Counted from the first letter of the stretch, positions 43,502 through 56,075 are shown. The stretch: DNA of 64,000 bases from Prorocentrum cordatum (GCA_963575745.1 CAUYUJ010018871.1:159501-223500), one strand, 5' to 3'. Notes: generated from the letters alone by a model not told the origin. Program-made: numbers and translations.

Positions 43502-43869
43502 TGCCCTCGTTATCCGCTCGCTGGCGCGCGCCGCAGCAGCGGCGCGCTGACCGCTACAACGGCTTTTTTTTTTGTGCAAACAGACTCGGTGCATGCACCG
43601 CACCAGCGGCGCGCTGACCGCTGAGGTGGATGCCTGCGGGTTCCTGTCGACTGGACAGGGGTTAGGGCACGCGCGGGGGATCGCGAGCCTGCGGCTCTCC
43701 AGCGCTCGCGCGCTAGAGGACAAAAAGGAACTCGCGGAATCTGGCGAGGACGGGGCGGAGGGGTTGGGACCAGTAGGATGGGGGGGGGAGGAGGAGGAGG
43801 AGGAGGAGAAGGAGGAGCAACAGCAGCAGCAACATCACACTAGCAGCACCGACAGGAGGATCATTGCGA

Positions 43870-44262
43870 GGATGCGGCCGTTTGCTTGCCCTGCGGCGCT
43901 GGGCTCGAGACAAGAGGGCGGCCGCGTGCGCGCGCGCGTGGCTTCCGCATCGTGGCCGCCGCAGCCGCTCCGCCCCCAGACCCAGGCGACGCTCGCCCTG
44001 CAAACGCGCCTCTGCGGGTCGGGCACGACCGCGAGATCAACGAATGTGGAGTTTGTATAGCAACACGACAAAACTAAAGACCCCGACAGAGTGCTCATGA
44101 ATCCACGGAAACTACAGAGACCAATATTCGGATTCGGGTAATTACGTTATGCGCCGCAGCAGCGGCGCGGCTTGCCATTATGAATATGGCAAACGCACAT
44201 GGAAGAATATTCATTTATGCTCGCAGTGGCCGTGGAAAAGCGACCACAAGAAGTGGTTAGGT
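43870..44262 (+). pseudogene. Decayed copy of the 5' part of the OTU-like/transposase gene
   Basis: Similar to 45750-46165 across about 390 bp, including the hairpin GCGCCGC-AGCA-GCGGCGC at 44150. The start codon corresponding to 45831 is GTG (43952). Later indels and a TAG near 44058 break the frame. The sequence ends where the second copy of the F leader begins (about 44275). Confidence 0.8.
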
Positions 44263-44406
44263 TTTGGAGTCCGATGAGAAGTAGGAGGATTTGTTCGAGA
44301 CGAGGAGTCCGCTTTCCATAGCCGTTTTCAGGCGGATCACCAGTGAGGGGAGTTGACACCTAGAACGCGGGCGCCTTCGCAGCAGCGAGGGCTTGCGCGC
44401 GGCGGC

Positions 44407-44898
44407 ATGAAACGCAAGGCATCGGAAACATGGCGGGATGTCGTTATCGGGAAAGCAGCGCGCCAAGATGACGCGAGCATGGGGGTGCTCTGCGCGACGG
44501 GCGGACTGTGCCGAAGTCACGAGGGAACATCGGGATTTGCTCTGGAATTTGAGGAGCGCTATGTTCCCTTTGGCGGCGAGGAAAGCCTAGAAGCCTTCGT
44601 GCCCGTCGGAAAGCACCGCCTGTGCATGCTCAAGGTGGTCCGTGGTCTCAGTGCCGTGAAGGGCGCCTTGAACGAAACGACAATGTTAGAGCAAGTGCTT
44701 GGGAAGCTTCGCGTCGGAGAAGGAGGCAACGTGGATGAAGCGTCGACTCCTGTGAAAAACGCTTCCGCAGCAGCGGGGGTTGCAGCAGGATCTCCCGCAG
44801 CAGCGGGAGAAAAAGGTCGGGATCCCATGGCGGATCTCCTCGGAACCGTGAAGGGCGCATCGAAAGCGAAGCAGGTGGCGGCGCGTCGCCAACCATAG
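44407..44898 (+). pseudogene. Truncated copy of gene F (163 codons open)
   Basis: Keeps the ATG and about 155 residues closely similar to gene F, including both hairpins (44764 and 44791-44810). It then has extra sequence ending in a stop at 44896-44898. Homology resumes out of context for about 45 bp (GAAACAGAAA...GGCACGCTCTGC) and then stops; the C-terminal half of F is absent. It could still make a short protein, but I consider it a relic. Confidence 0.75.
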
Positions 44899-44994
44899 AA
44901 ACCCCCCTGAGAAACAGAAAATACTGTCTCGAGGCACGCTCTGCCTCTCGCTCCGTGCGGTCGTCTTGGGCGGCGTCGGGCCTCCGCTGACTGA

Positions 44995-45095
44995 TTACAT
45001 GATGCATATATGTATATATTGTGTATGTATGGTGTGTCGACGTATATGTATGTACATACGTATATGTGTGTATTTATATATATGTATGTATATAT
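44995..45095. repeat. TATATG/TACATA microsatellite
   Basis: Steps of TGTATA, TATGTG and TATATA fill the junction after the truncated gene F copy. No gene. Confidence 0.85.
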
Positions 45096-45830
45096 AACAC
45101 GGTCGCAGGGGCGTGGCCCGCGGCCCAGGGCGGGGCCCGAGACTCTGGGACAGGACATAGGGCCTCATCATCGCAGGATGCTCATCATTCTCATCATCGC
45201 CATGATGGGGGGGGAGGAGGGGACAGCTACCAGCTGCGCGCTGGCGCCACCGCCGCTCCCCCGCGCCCGCTGGCGCATCCGCAGTGCGGCTGCGGGAGGG
45301 GCTGCGCCTCAATTCCTGCAGAGGCGGCCTGCAGGGATGTTGCACTTTTGGCGTCTAGTACAAACGCCCGAGCGGCCCGCTTTTTTTTTGGGGGGGCTCT
45401 TGCTTCACGGTGGAAGAGGAGACTATCATCATCCCCCGTGCCGCGTTCGCCTTCCCTCGACGACGATGTCGACGACTTCCTACATTCTGGCCTTGTTTTC
45501 TGGGGAGTGTTCTCGGAGTCGTTCGGGGCGTTCGTTCGTGTGCGCATGCTTCTGAGTTTTCTGCGCGTCGTTCGGGCCGCTCGTCCTGGTGTGAGTCGTT
45601 CGGGCCCCTCCTCACCAGCCCATCTCACAGCAGCAACCCTCGCGAAGCATGCCGACGGTCGTGTTTTTTCAGGCGTGTGTCCGCTGGTCCCCGCATATCT
45701 CCCTTGTTCCTCGTTCCTCCCGCCCCCCTGTACATCCTCCTTGTGGGTGGATGCGGCCGTTTGCTTGCCCCGCAGCGCTGGGCTCGAGACCAGAGGGCGG
45801 CCGCGTGTGCGCGCGCATGGCTTCGGCATC

Positions 45831-48800
45831 ATGGCAGCCGCAGCCGCTCCGCCTCCAGACCCAGGAGACGCTCGCCCTGCAAACGCGCCTCTGCGAGTCG
45901 GGCACGACCGCGAGGCCAGCGAATTTGTGGAGTTTTGGTACCAAGAAGACAAAAAGAAAGACCCCGACTTCGTGCTCATGAACCCACGGAAACTAAAGGG
46001 GACAATATTCGGATTCGGGTACGTCATGCGCCGCAGCAGCGGCGCGGCTTGCCATTATGACTCCGGCAGACGCATGTGTAAGAAGATTCATTTTTGCTCG
46101 CAGTGGCCGTGTCCCAGCGACCATCGTCTGGCGGACGGTTCCGCGGACTACAATAAGTGGTCAGACTTGCAAGCGCCCTGGCATTTAGTGCAATGCGCGG
46201 GCGGGTGGCCCGCAGGAGCGGGAGCCCCCGCAGCAGCGGAGCCGCCGGCCGAGGCGTGCGAGGCCCCTGCTGAAGCGGCAGCGGAGCCGTCGGTGGGCCC
46301 TGCTGAAGGCCCCGCAGCAGCGGGGCCGTCAGCGGAGGCGTGCGTGGCCCCTGCTGAAGTGGCAGCGGAGCCGTATGTGGGCTCTTCTGACGGCCCCGCA
46401 GCAGCGGGTGCGTCAGCGGAAGCGTGCGCGCCTCCTCCTGAAGTGGCGGCGGCGCCGTGCGCGTGCCCTTCTGCAGAGCCCGCCACAGCGGAGGCGTCCG
46501 TAGGTCCTGCTGGCGCGCCTGGCGCCGACGCAATCGCCGAGGCCGCTTCCGCAGTGGAGTCTGTCTTGAAGGACTCCGCGGCAACAGCAGCTCTCTCAGC
46601 AAAGGAGGTTGCCCCTGTCGCTTTCCCCCAACCCGCCCCGCTTGCTGTTCGCGACGTAGCGGAACCCGTGCTTCCAGGGGCGGAAGTTGCGGCAGTTACC
46701 GCCTGTGAACAGACAGCCGCGACAGCAGGCGCTGCGGTTGCCCCTGCAGGCGCCCCCGCAGCAGCGGGGGCGCCTGCAGGGGCACTTTCAGAACAAGGCC
46801 AGAGGTGCTTCGAGAAATTGATGAAGCTGTCGCGCAGTATTCGCGGAAGGCCGGGGGGAGGCCGAGAGTGGATAGGATATTCTGTTTTCGTAATCTTTGC
46901 GCTGTTGCGGAAGGTGCGCGTCTACGTGTGGGAAGGACGCAACAGAGTCGACCTTTGCAAAGCTGTCTTGCCGCCGTGGAAACTAGAGGAGTTAACCCGC
47001 GAGCCTGCGGTGGACGCGATCGCGTGTTGCGCCGTCCCCCGAGACTCGGGGCCACCGGACTGGGCCCCCGTGTCGGAGGAGTATCCTTTGTTTCGATGCA
47101 ATCATTTTATCGCAGGCGTCTCCACCGACTTTGTGGATTTCACGGGAGATGCTTCGACGGTGGACGGTTTCTATTCGGCTCTCGGTGTGTTCGTCGTGTC
47201 CACAGTCGCAGACGGGGACTGCGGTTTGGATTGCATGTTGCAGATGACCCAGGAGGTTTCCACGCGAGAGTCTCGCAGGGAGCTCCGCCAGGACAGTTGC
47301 TCTCTCCGACCACCCTGATCCTTCGCTTCCATCTCTGCTGCCCCCACATGCTCTTCCCCTCCTTGTCTCCCCATTCTGCCTTCATGCCTCTCCCATCCCG
47401 CCCTTCTCTCCCCTCGTGCCCTCCCCACCGAGTCTCCTTGCCCCTCCTCCATGCCCGCCCGCCAGGACATCGCGGACTACATCGTGCAAAGGGTGCGGCT
47501 GGCGTGGTTCCTCGACGCGATGGTCCTGACACAAGAAGTCACGCAGGATGACGTCCAGGAGCTTCGTCGCCTGCAGAGCGCCTTAGACGACGAAGAACTT
47601 GTCCCGCAGCCTGGCCACGCCGCCCCTCCGAGAGCACAGGGCGTTGCCGCCGCAGCAGCGGCGGCGCCACCTGAGGACTTGGCCGTGGTGGAAGTCGACG
47701 CCGAGGCTGTCTGTCAGGAGCTCGTGCAAGCCATCCAATGGTGGACAGGACTGACAGACGCTGCGTGCGCCCTGGACGTAGCTCGGGAGTTGATGCCCGC
47801 AGAGCGGGAGGAGCAGCTCTTGAGGTACAGGAACCGCGGCTGCGAGCGCAAAGCCCCCGCCCAGAACAAGAAGCGCGTGGTGGTCCCGTCGCTCCTGTGC
47901 TCGAGGATGGAGATAGCGGGTGCTTTCGACGAGCACATGCGCTCTTTAGGCTGGACGCCTGGAGACCGCTTTCCGTATGGAGGGGCGCGTTCATTCATGG
48001 ATGCGTGGGACTGGGGTTCCATGTCCCGTCTCCCTCTCAGGAAGCGCACGCACGTTGTGCGGCGCTGGCACAAGGCTTTTCTGTCGTCGAAATACGCCTC
48101 CGCAGTAGCGGAGGCTGTTCGGCAGCCGCGGGGACACGAGAAGCAGCACGGGCAGGGGCGCCTCCTGAAGTGGAAAGGGCGGAAAAGGATACCACAACAG
48201 GGACAGGGCCCAGCTCGAAAATGCCCTTGGTTGCGGCAAGCTCTGTTTGAATGGTGGAGTTCCATTCGGCACAGTGTGGATTGGAAGATGATCAAAAGTG
48301 GACTGCGAAGTACCCAAAGAGAGCCAGCGAAGATAGCAAGGTTCACGCAAAGCATGCTCCAGACCAAAGCGTTGGAGCTCATGAGCGAGTACGTCACGCA
48401 GCAGCTGCGGATCGGGCAGCGACCCGCCGCCGTGGAGTTGAGGTCGCGCTGGTGGGCCTCCTGGCGCAAGGAATACGGCCTCAGCATGCGGTACCCGAAC
48501 AGGAAGTACAAGTGCCCGCTGCCCGTCTTGGAAGAGCGCCTCGAGCGAGGCTGGCTGAACGTGTTTAGGGTGCGCGCCGCGTGCGTGCTACTCAACGAGC
48601 AGGATCCCGAGATGGAGAACTTCGACCAGTCGCCTTTCCACCACAATGAAACAGGATCAGCTGGCGTGAGGACCCTCGCAGTAGCGGGGGTCGAAGTGCC
48701 ACTGGTGGAGTGCCACGGCGCGGTGCGGGAGCGGTGGACGGCCAATTTCATGACAATGAGCGACAAGGATCGACTGCGGAGAGAAGGCCCCCCACCGATG

Positions 48801-50504
48801 GAGTGCATGTTCAAGGCGGAGGGGGGAGGAGAGAAGTTGAGGCCGCGCCTGCTCGAACACCTTCGGCGCCGAGGGTTCGGCAGATGGGTGTCGGCGACCA
48901 CCAGCACCAAGGGGTCTTACCGGACACCGTGCGTGCTCGCGTACCTGGACCGCCACCTCCCTCATCTGCCAGAGCCTCCGCAGCAGCGGGAGTGGAGAAT
49001 TATGATGGCGGATGATCATGGCCCTCACTTGTCCCCGCTTGTGAGTAAGCTATGTTGGTCTCGAGGGTACGTGTTCATCCCGCACGGGGGCGGCGTAACC
49101 CCAATCCTCCAAACTGTGGACACACATCTGAATCAACACGCCAAGCGCGAGTACATGAAGAGAGAAGGAGCCGCGCTGCTGAGAGCCATGAGGCTGGGCC
49201 AGTGCGTCCCACAGCTGGACAAGTTAGAATGCATTGACTTGATGGTGGAAGTGATGTCCCAAATGAGTCTTCACTTGGCTGCGGCAGACGGGTGCTGGGA
49301 AACTGGTTTCAAGGCAAATCTGTGGGATGCGGACTTGGACGCGCGCATATGCAAGGAGGCAGGCCATTTCTGGAGAAAGTTGGGGATGCGTAAGAAGGTC
49401 GCCGCCGCAGTAGCGGAGGTCGAAGAAGAGGTACAGGCGGGGCGCTTGAGATGGACTTACAAAGACATCATGCGATTGGTCCTCCCGCACCCTCGACGCG
49501 GCCACTGCGACGACGTGTTCGCAAACCTTGGAGACGACACGGCTCTGGACGAGGGCGACAAGATTTGGCATGGCATGGAGGGGGCGGAAGACGCAGCCGA
49601 GGGTCTCCGCAGCAGCGGGGGCACTGAGGGTGGCAATTCCGTCGACGCCCTCGAAGGAGATGAAGATGATGGGAGCGAGGACGACGACGGGTGGAGCGCC
49701 GCTGGCGAGTTTGACTACGAATGGGCCAATCAAAGTCTCACCGCAGCAGCGGCGGGGGAGAGCGCGCTGGAGGCACCGCCTGGCCTGTCGACGTCTCGTA
49801 TGGAAACTGCGGAGCAGACGTCTGAATTGATGAGAACGTATTCGTCGATCGCTGAGGAGTTGCGCAGCTGGGGCGACATCGCGGGGGCCACGTTCATGGA
49901 GACGCAATTACGGAAAGAACGGAGGCGAGTGCGTGAAGTGTCGAAGGAAGATCCTGGGGTTCAGCGAGCCCTCGCAGCATACGAGGACGCCCGCGAGGCG
50001 ACGCTCAGAAACGAGAAACGACAGCGGGATGTCGAGGCGCGGCGCAGAGAAGAGCTAACCCGCCTGGGGGACGACGTAAAGAAAGCGCGCAAGCTGCTGA
50101 GGACACAGCAAGCCAAACTCTTAGACGCAGAGGCAGCCATAGATATCAAACACAGGATGAAGCATGTCGGGTTATCCGAGCTGGGCGCGGGCCTTCGCAG
50201 CTGCGGAGGCGTGGCGGGTCGAACGTCGAGGTGCGACGCGCTGAATCGCCTTGCGATTTTGGGTTCTGGGCTTTCTGCAGCTCAGCGGTCAGATTTTGAC
50301 TGGTTTCGGCGGGAATGGGACGCCGCTGGCATGGAGGACTTCGGTGGAAAGTGGCCGGAGACGTTTGCCACATGGTTGCAGAACGTCATAGACGAGTACT
50401 TGGGGGGCAACCCGAGAGCTTTCAGCATGTTTGTGCACAGTGAGACGCGACGCCGTCTGTCTGGCTCCCTGGCGCTTGCGCCCCCTGCAGCTGGGGGCCT
50501 CTGA
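45831..50504 (+). CDS. OTU-like domain plus pogo/Tc1-type DDE transposase, joined by a short intron
   Basis: Exon 1 is 45831-47291 and exon 2 is 47466-50504, in the same frame, giving about 1,499 residues. Exon 1 has an N-terminal domain (residues 25-105), an Ala/Pro linker full of hairpin inserts, then a domain ending VADGDCGLDCML, the Asp/Cys signature of OTU cysteine proteases (Cys464). The RRELRQ end continues naturally into DIADYIVQRV of exon 2. I did not find the catalytic His. Exon 2 has a CENP-B/pogo-like DNA-binding region (PWLRQALFEWW..., then RKEYGLSMRYPNRKYK) and DDE core: NFDQSP (Asp codon 48624), MADDHGPH (49014) and TVDTHLNQ (49119), a DD34D spacing. The tail is a long charged coiled coil. 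Without the intron it would be two genes, the second starting at the ATG at 47451. Confidence 0.75.
47292..47465 (+). other. Predicted GA-AG intron, 174 bp
   Basis: It begins GACAGTTGCT and ends in a long pyrimidine tract and GCCCGCCAG. The 11-bp CCGCCAGGACA occurs at both junctions (47285-47295 and 47459-47469). Removal keeps the frame at phase 0 and removes the TGA at 47316. GA donors are known in dinoflagellate genes. Confidence 0.6.
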
Positions 50505-50779
50505 GAGGCGCGGCCCGCCGCAGCAGCGGCGAGGCGCGGGGTGTGAGTTCGGGCAGCAGCCACTGCTCTCCCACCTGCCTGCGACTGAGGTGCCGCGTGC
50601 GCGCGCGGACGTAGCGCAGGCCTTGCGCAGAAGAAACAGGGAGGAGGGGGGACGGGGGAGGAGGTGAGAGGAGGGGGAGAGCAGGCAGGGGGAGAAAACC
50701 ACGCGGGTGTCGATCACTCCGCCCCTCCTCCTGCTCTCCCCCCTCCTTCTCCCTGATCTCTCCTGGTCATTATATCATT

Positions 50780-51059
<280 letters not shown>

Positions 51060-51108
51060 GAGTTCGGCTGTGACGGCCGCCCCCCCTGCAACGCGGGGGC
51101 AGGGAGCG

Positions 51109-53721
51109 ATGGCCGCGGCCACCAGCAGCAGCAGCAGCCCATTTGGCCCCGCAGCAGCGGGGCCTCGGGGCCGACTGACGGCAGTGTTCACAGCGAAATC
51201 TGGGAAGATTTGGCGACCTGTAGGTGGTCAGGCAGAACCCTGGAAGGGTCCTTGGGCCCTTGTGCCAGAGGGCACCCCCGCAGCAGCGGGGGCTGCGCCG
51301 CCTGGCGTCTCAAGCTCAGCAGCGGCGGCGCGATCAGAAGTTTCTACGATACGCACCCGCCCAGGCGACTCCGTGGTGGATCCGAGCGATGACGAAGAGC
51401 CTCAGGAATTTAGGGGCTGCAGGCCGCCCAACGACGTCGAGCGGCGCGAATGCGTTCTTCGCGACACCGTCCCGCCAAAATTCTTCTGCGAAAGAAGAGC
51501 GGCTGACGTGAACAGGCCACGGAACGACAACGTGGGCAACCTTTCCGTCCTGTTCGGGAACTGGGGTTCCATGCCGAGCGAGACCAACCACGCGGACCAG
51601 CGGCGGAGACTTGAGTTGCAGCTGCGGCATTGCCCTGCTCTCGTGGCGTGCTTTGCGGAATGTGAGGAGCAGATGGAGTCAATCCTACAGCGGCCAGGGA
51701 GACCACCGCCGCTGCAGGCGGACGCCCCCGCAGCAGCGGGGGCGTCAGCAGCGGAGGGCCAAAGCAGCAGCAGCGGTGGGCCTTTTGTCGCCCCCGCAGC
51801 AGCGATGGCGACAGCAAGAGGAAGTCGTGCTGCGAGTGTTGGCGATTGCCAACAGCTCCAGAATCGACCAGAGTACGAATACTTGACCCTGCGCGGGCGT
51901 GAGGACAAGTCCTTGTGCATCGCTGCGCGCGCAAATCTGTGTTACGAAATGCGGCTGCTCCACTGGGAAAGGAGTGTCGACGGCCACTACAGAACAGCAA
52001 GAGGGCGCAAGATGGAAGCGTTCTCGAGGATCATGGTGGTTGAGCTCTACTTCGATCAAACCTACGCCCACTTCGGCTCGAAAGTGCGGGTGCGCGCGGT
52101 GCACCTCCACCGCGACACGGCGAAAAATTCCAGAGGCTTTAACGAGGCTCACAAGACGTGGTGGCCGAGGTTGGCGACCATCTTGCAGGACAACAGCGTT
52201 GACATCCTTTGTGGGGATTTCAACATGGCGCTCACACAGACGCTGCCGAGTCTTCGGGGTCTAGGCATGCGATTGGAGACGGCAGCAGCGTACTTCTGGC
52301 GCGGATTGGACGGCACTCCGTGCTTGGACAGCTGCGGCATCTTCGTTCTCAACAGGCCTGGCGAGTACACCCTGTGCTGGCCGCTGAGCGCCGTGCACGA
52401 CAGAGACGAGACGGGGTTGCTCTTCGCACGCAAGTCGGTGATCGGTGAGATCGGGTACCGTAACAGAAGCAAGGCAGAGGCCCCCGCAGCAGCGGGGGCC
52501 GCCACCAGCCCATCATCGCAGCCGACGTACTGGCACCACAGCCAGAACGGAGGCCCTGGGATGCCTTACTCTTGCTACTACCCGAAAAAAGACGCCCGCG
52601 AGCACCTCCAGGATTTACTGACTCAGTCAGAGGAATGCCAACGCAAGATCCAAGAGAAGGAGAGTGAGAAACTGAGGCGCGCCGAGGCTGAGGCTAGAGG
52701 GGACCACCGCTTCTCTAGTAATCGCGAGGTGACCCTCTTCCGCGCGTTGCAGAAGACGTTCCCGCCAGAGACCGTGGAGGTGGAGGGGCGCTGGCACGGC
52801 GGCGCCCACTACCCTCTCCTGTTCCAAATGCGCATGGCCAGCGTGCGTTCGCCGGGGAGGAAGCAGGAGAGAGCCAAAGAGAAGAAAGACAGGCGCGCCC
52901 AGAAACAGCTGGCAGCTGCGCTCAGGGCGCCGCTGCCGCCCGAGCAGCACGGACCCGAGCGCCAGGCACCAGAGCAGCACAGCGAGAGGGACGAGCAAGA
53001 CGAGCGCGCCCAACAGGCGTGGCGCCCACCAAGATGGGCAGACGAAAGCGCGGACGACGGCCGCGACATGCCCGCGGCTGGCGATGGAAGGTCGCGGCGG
53101 GGGGTTGAAAGGGGGAGGGGGGGAGAGGGGCGGTGGAGCACGGGGAGGGCAGGAGGGAGGAGAGGGAATGAGGAATAGGCTGAGCAGGACGAGGGATGAC
53201 ATAAGGAAATGAGTGTCGGGAAGGGGCGGGAGTTGACAGGGAGGGGATATAGAAATAATTATTTATCACCCCCCAGGTGGCAGCCGACCCCGCAGTGCCC
53301 ATCTCCAGGGCCTGCGCCGCTGGAGCAGCGAGGGCAGCGCGGCGCCGCCATCTACATCTCGGACGCGATCGCTGCCCTCGGCCACGAGCCGCCAGAGCCC
53401 CCGCAGCAGCGGAGGCCACAAACGCCACGGCAGCAACCAACAGACGAGGAGTGGCGCAGGGATGAGTGGTGGCGCACCAAGGAGGGCGAGGAGCGCGAGT
53501 GGCAACAGCCGAGCGGCGAGGCTTCCTCGCTGCAGGACCGCATGGTCGACTCCGCCTGGCGCGACATGCAAGTTGCATTCGGCAGCGACCAACGCCCCAG
53601 TGACTGGTGGAGCAGCCACAGTGGGTGGAGTAGCGGCCAGGGGCACTGGGAGGTCGCGACCACGACTTGGAGGTGGGTCGAACCCCCCCCCGAAACCAAT
53701 CCCTGGGAAAAGCTTAGTTGA
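51109..53721 (+). CDS. Cargo EEP-family nuclease/phosphatase (about 808 aa, one intron)
   Basis: ATG at 51109; the open frame upstream is only CT repeat. Members of this fold cleave phosphodiester or phosphomonoester bonds using metal ions. Motifs: NLSVLFGNWGSM (Asn motif), ALVACFAECEEQME (Glu), VRVRAVHLHRDTA, and ILCGDFNMA with Asp370 and Asn372 of GDxN. The final region has HDRDETGLLFARKS and YWHHSQNGG, candidates for the last Asp/His, though the usual SDH is not obvious. A Lys/Arg/Glu-rich helix follows. A GT-AG intron at 53091-53276 (186 bp) probably joins to an exon rich in Trp, Arg and Glu ending at 53721. Unspliced, it stops at 53178. Hairpins add AAAG stretches at about residues 15, 60, 210, 230 and 462. 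Confidence 0.75.
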
Positions 53722-54031
53722 ACCATCGCACAGGAGCCGCCCCTCCGCAGCAGCGGAGGGAGGCCTCATCGGCCGAACGTCGACCCTCCGCAGCAGCGGA
53801 GGCCTTGCCAATGCATCGTGAGCGGCGGCGACTCGCGCGCGCCGTCGTGCTCGGCGACCGCTGCCCGAGCGGAGAAGGAAAAAGAAACGGTGCTTTCATC
53901 GGTGCTGTCGTTGCCTCCTCTCCTTCATCGTTTTCTTCTCCCTCCCCCTCCAATCCCCCATCCCGCTATCACATTTTATCGTCTCCAATCGTATCGGGAG
54001 CTCCCGTGGCAGAAGAGCACCCAGAACGAGG
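53722..54031 (+). other. 3' flank of the EEP gene
   Basis: Contains two hairpins (53741-53760 and about 53786-53804) directly after the stop, then C/T-rich DNA. No gene seen. Confidence 0.6.
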
Positions 54032-54115
54032 TCCTCCGTGACAGAGGGGGGGGCATCTCAGACCCCCTCTGTGACAGAGGGGGGGCATCTCAGACCCCCT
54101 CTGTGACAGAGGGGG
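54032..54115. repeat. Right subterminal palindromes
   Basis: Full copies at about 54063-54083 and 54094-54114 and a degenerate one at about 54032-54050. They have the same 10-bp arms and central G as at the left end, separated by GGCATCTCAGA-type spacers. Confidence 0.85.
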
Positions 54116-54126
54116 GGCCAAAAAAC

Positions 54127-54157
54127 AAATGATCACTTTAATGCGGCTTCTGGATTA
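54127..54157 (-). repeat. Right 29-bp terminal inverted repeat and TA duplication
   Basis: 54127-54155 is the exact reverse complement of 30153-30181. TA at 54156-54157 is followed by CGAAAAATCTGC, the continuation of the interrupted satellite unit. Confidence 0.97.
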
Positions 54158-55990
54158 CGAAAAATCTGCGTGTCGCGCGCCGGGTGTCCCGGGGGCCGGG
54201 GTCGGGACACGCAGAATCTGCGTGTCACGCGGGCCCCAGCAGGTGGGGGCCAAGGGCCGGGGACCGCGGCGCTCCCGGAGGTCCAGAGGCCGGGGGCCAG
54301 GGCTGGGACATGCAGAATCTGCGTGTCACTTCGAGACCGCCGCGCAGGGGCACGCAGAATCTGCGTGTCACACAGGCTCAAAATCTGCGCGTCGCACGCC
54401 GGGGGTCCGGGGGCTGGGGTGGGGGCGCGCAGAATCTGCGTATCACGCAGGCCCCACCAGGGGGGCGGACACGCAATATCTGCGTGTCGCACGCCAGGGG
54501 TCCCGGGGGCCAGTGTGGGGACACGCAGAATCTGCGCGTCACGCGGGCCCTAAATCTGCGCGCCGCACGCCGGGGTCCGGGGGCCGGGGTGGGGACACGC
54601 AGAATTTGCGTGTCACGAGGGCCCCACCAGGGGGGCGGACACGCAAAATCTGCGCGTGGCACGCTGGGGGTCCCGCAGGCCGGGGTGGGGACACGCGGAA
54701 TCTGCGTGTCACGCGGGCCCCACCAGGGGGGCGGATACGAAAAATCTGCGTGTCGCGCGCCGGGTGTCCCGGGGGCCGGGGTCGGGACACGCAGAATCTG
54801 CGTGTCACGCGGGCCCCAGCAGGTGGGGGCCAAGGGCCGGGGACCGTGGCGCTCCCGGAGGTCCAGAGGCCGGGGGCCAGGGCTGGGACATGCAGAATCT
54901 GCGTGTCACTTCGAGAACGCCGCGCAGGGGCACGCAGAATCTGCGTGTCACACAGGCTCAAAATCTGCGCGTCGCGCGCCGGGGGTCCGGGGGCTGGGGT
55001 GGGGGCACGCAGAATCTGCGTATCACGCAGGCCCCACCAAGGGGGGCGGACACGCAATATCTGCGTGTCGCACGCCAGGGGTCCCGGGGGCCAGTGTGGG
55101 GACACGCAGAATCTGCGTGTCACGCGGGCCCTAAATCTGCGCGCCGCACGCCGGGGTCCGGGGGCCGGGGTGGGGACACGCAGAATTTGCGTGTGACGAG
55201 GGCCCCACCAGGGGGGCGGACACGCAAAATCTGCGCGTGGCACGCTGGGGGCCCCGCAGGCCGGGGTGGGGACACGCGGAATCTGCGTGTCACGCGGGCC
55301 CCACCAGGGGGGCGGATACGAAAAATCTGCGCGTCGCGCGCCGGGTGTCCCGGGGGCCGGGGTCGGGACACGCAGAATCTGCGCCCAAAATCTGCGCGTC
55401 GCACGCCGGGGGTCTGGGGGCTGGGGTGGGGACGCGCAGAATCTGCGTGTCACGCGGGCCCCACCAGGGGGGCGGACACGCAAAATCTGCGTGTCGCGCG
55501 CCGGGTGTCCCGGAGGCCGGGGTGGGGACACGCAGAATCTGCGTGTCACGCGGGCCCAAAATCTGCGCGTCGCACGCCGGGGGTCCAGGGGCCGGGGCGG
55601 GGACACGCAGCTGTCACGCGGGCCCCACCAGGCGGTCGGACACGCAAAATCTGCGCGTCGCGCGCCGGGTGTCCCGGGGGCCGGGGTCGGGACACGCAGA
55701 ATCTGCGTGTCAGGGCCCCAGCAGGAGGGGGCCAAGGGCCGGGGGCCGCGGCGCTCCCGGAGGTCCAGAGGCCGGGCCGGGGGCCAGGGCTGGGACAGGC
55801 AGAATCTGCGTGTCACCTCGAGAACGCCGCGCAGGGACACGCAGAATTTGCGTGTCACGGAGGCGTTCGCGTCTGCGCGACACGCGAAGCCTGCGCGTCA
55901 GTCACTCGGCGGCCTTGAGGCTTCAGACTGACGTGACACGGACCGCGCTCGGGGCGGCGTCGCGCAAGTAAACGTGACACGCAAATCCTG
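54158..55990. repeat. Palindromic GC-rich satellite, right part
   Basis: Continuation of the array at 27945-30150, with the same 9-bp-arm palindrome and the ~580-bp higher-order unit (phrase GGCGGATACGAAAAATCTG at 54731 and 55313). The last units, from about 55850, are diverged. No genes despite long open frames. Confidence 0.95.
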
Positions 55991-56075
55991 CGCGTCACAC
56001 GGAACGGCGACGACGTTGCCGCCTCGGAGACACTCTGGGCGTAGCGCTTGAGCGCATGCCTTCCCGTCGGCACCT

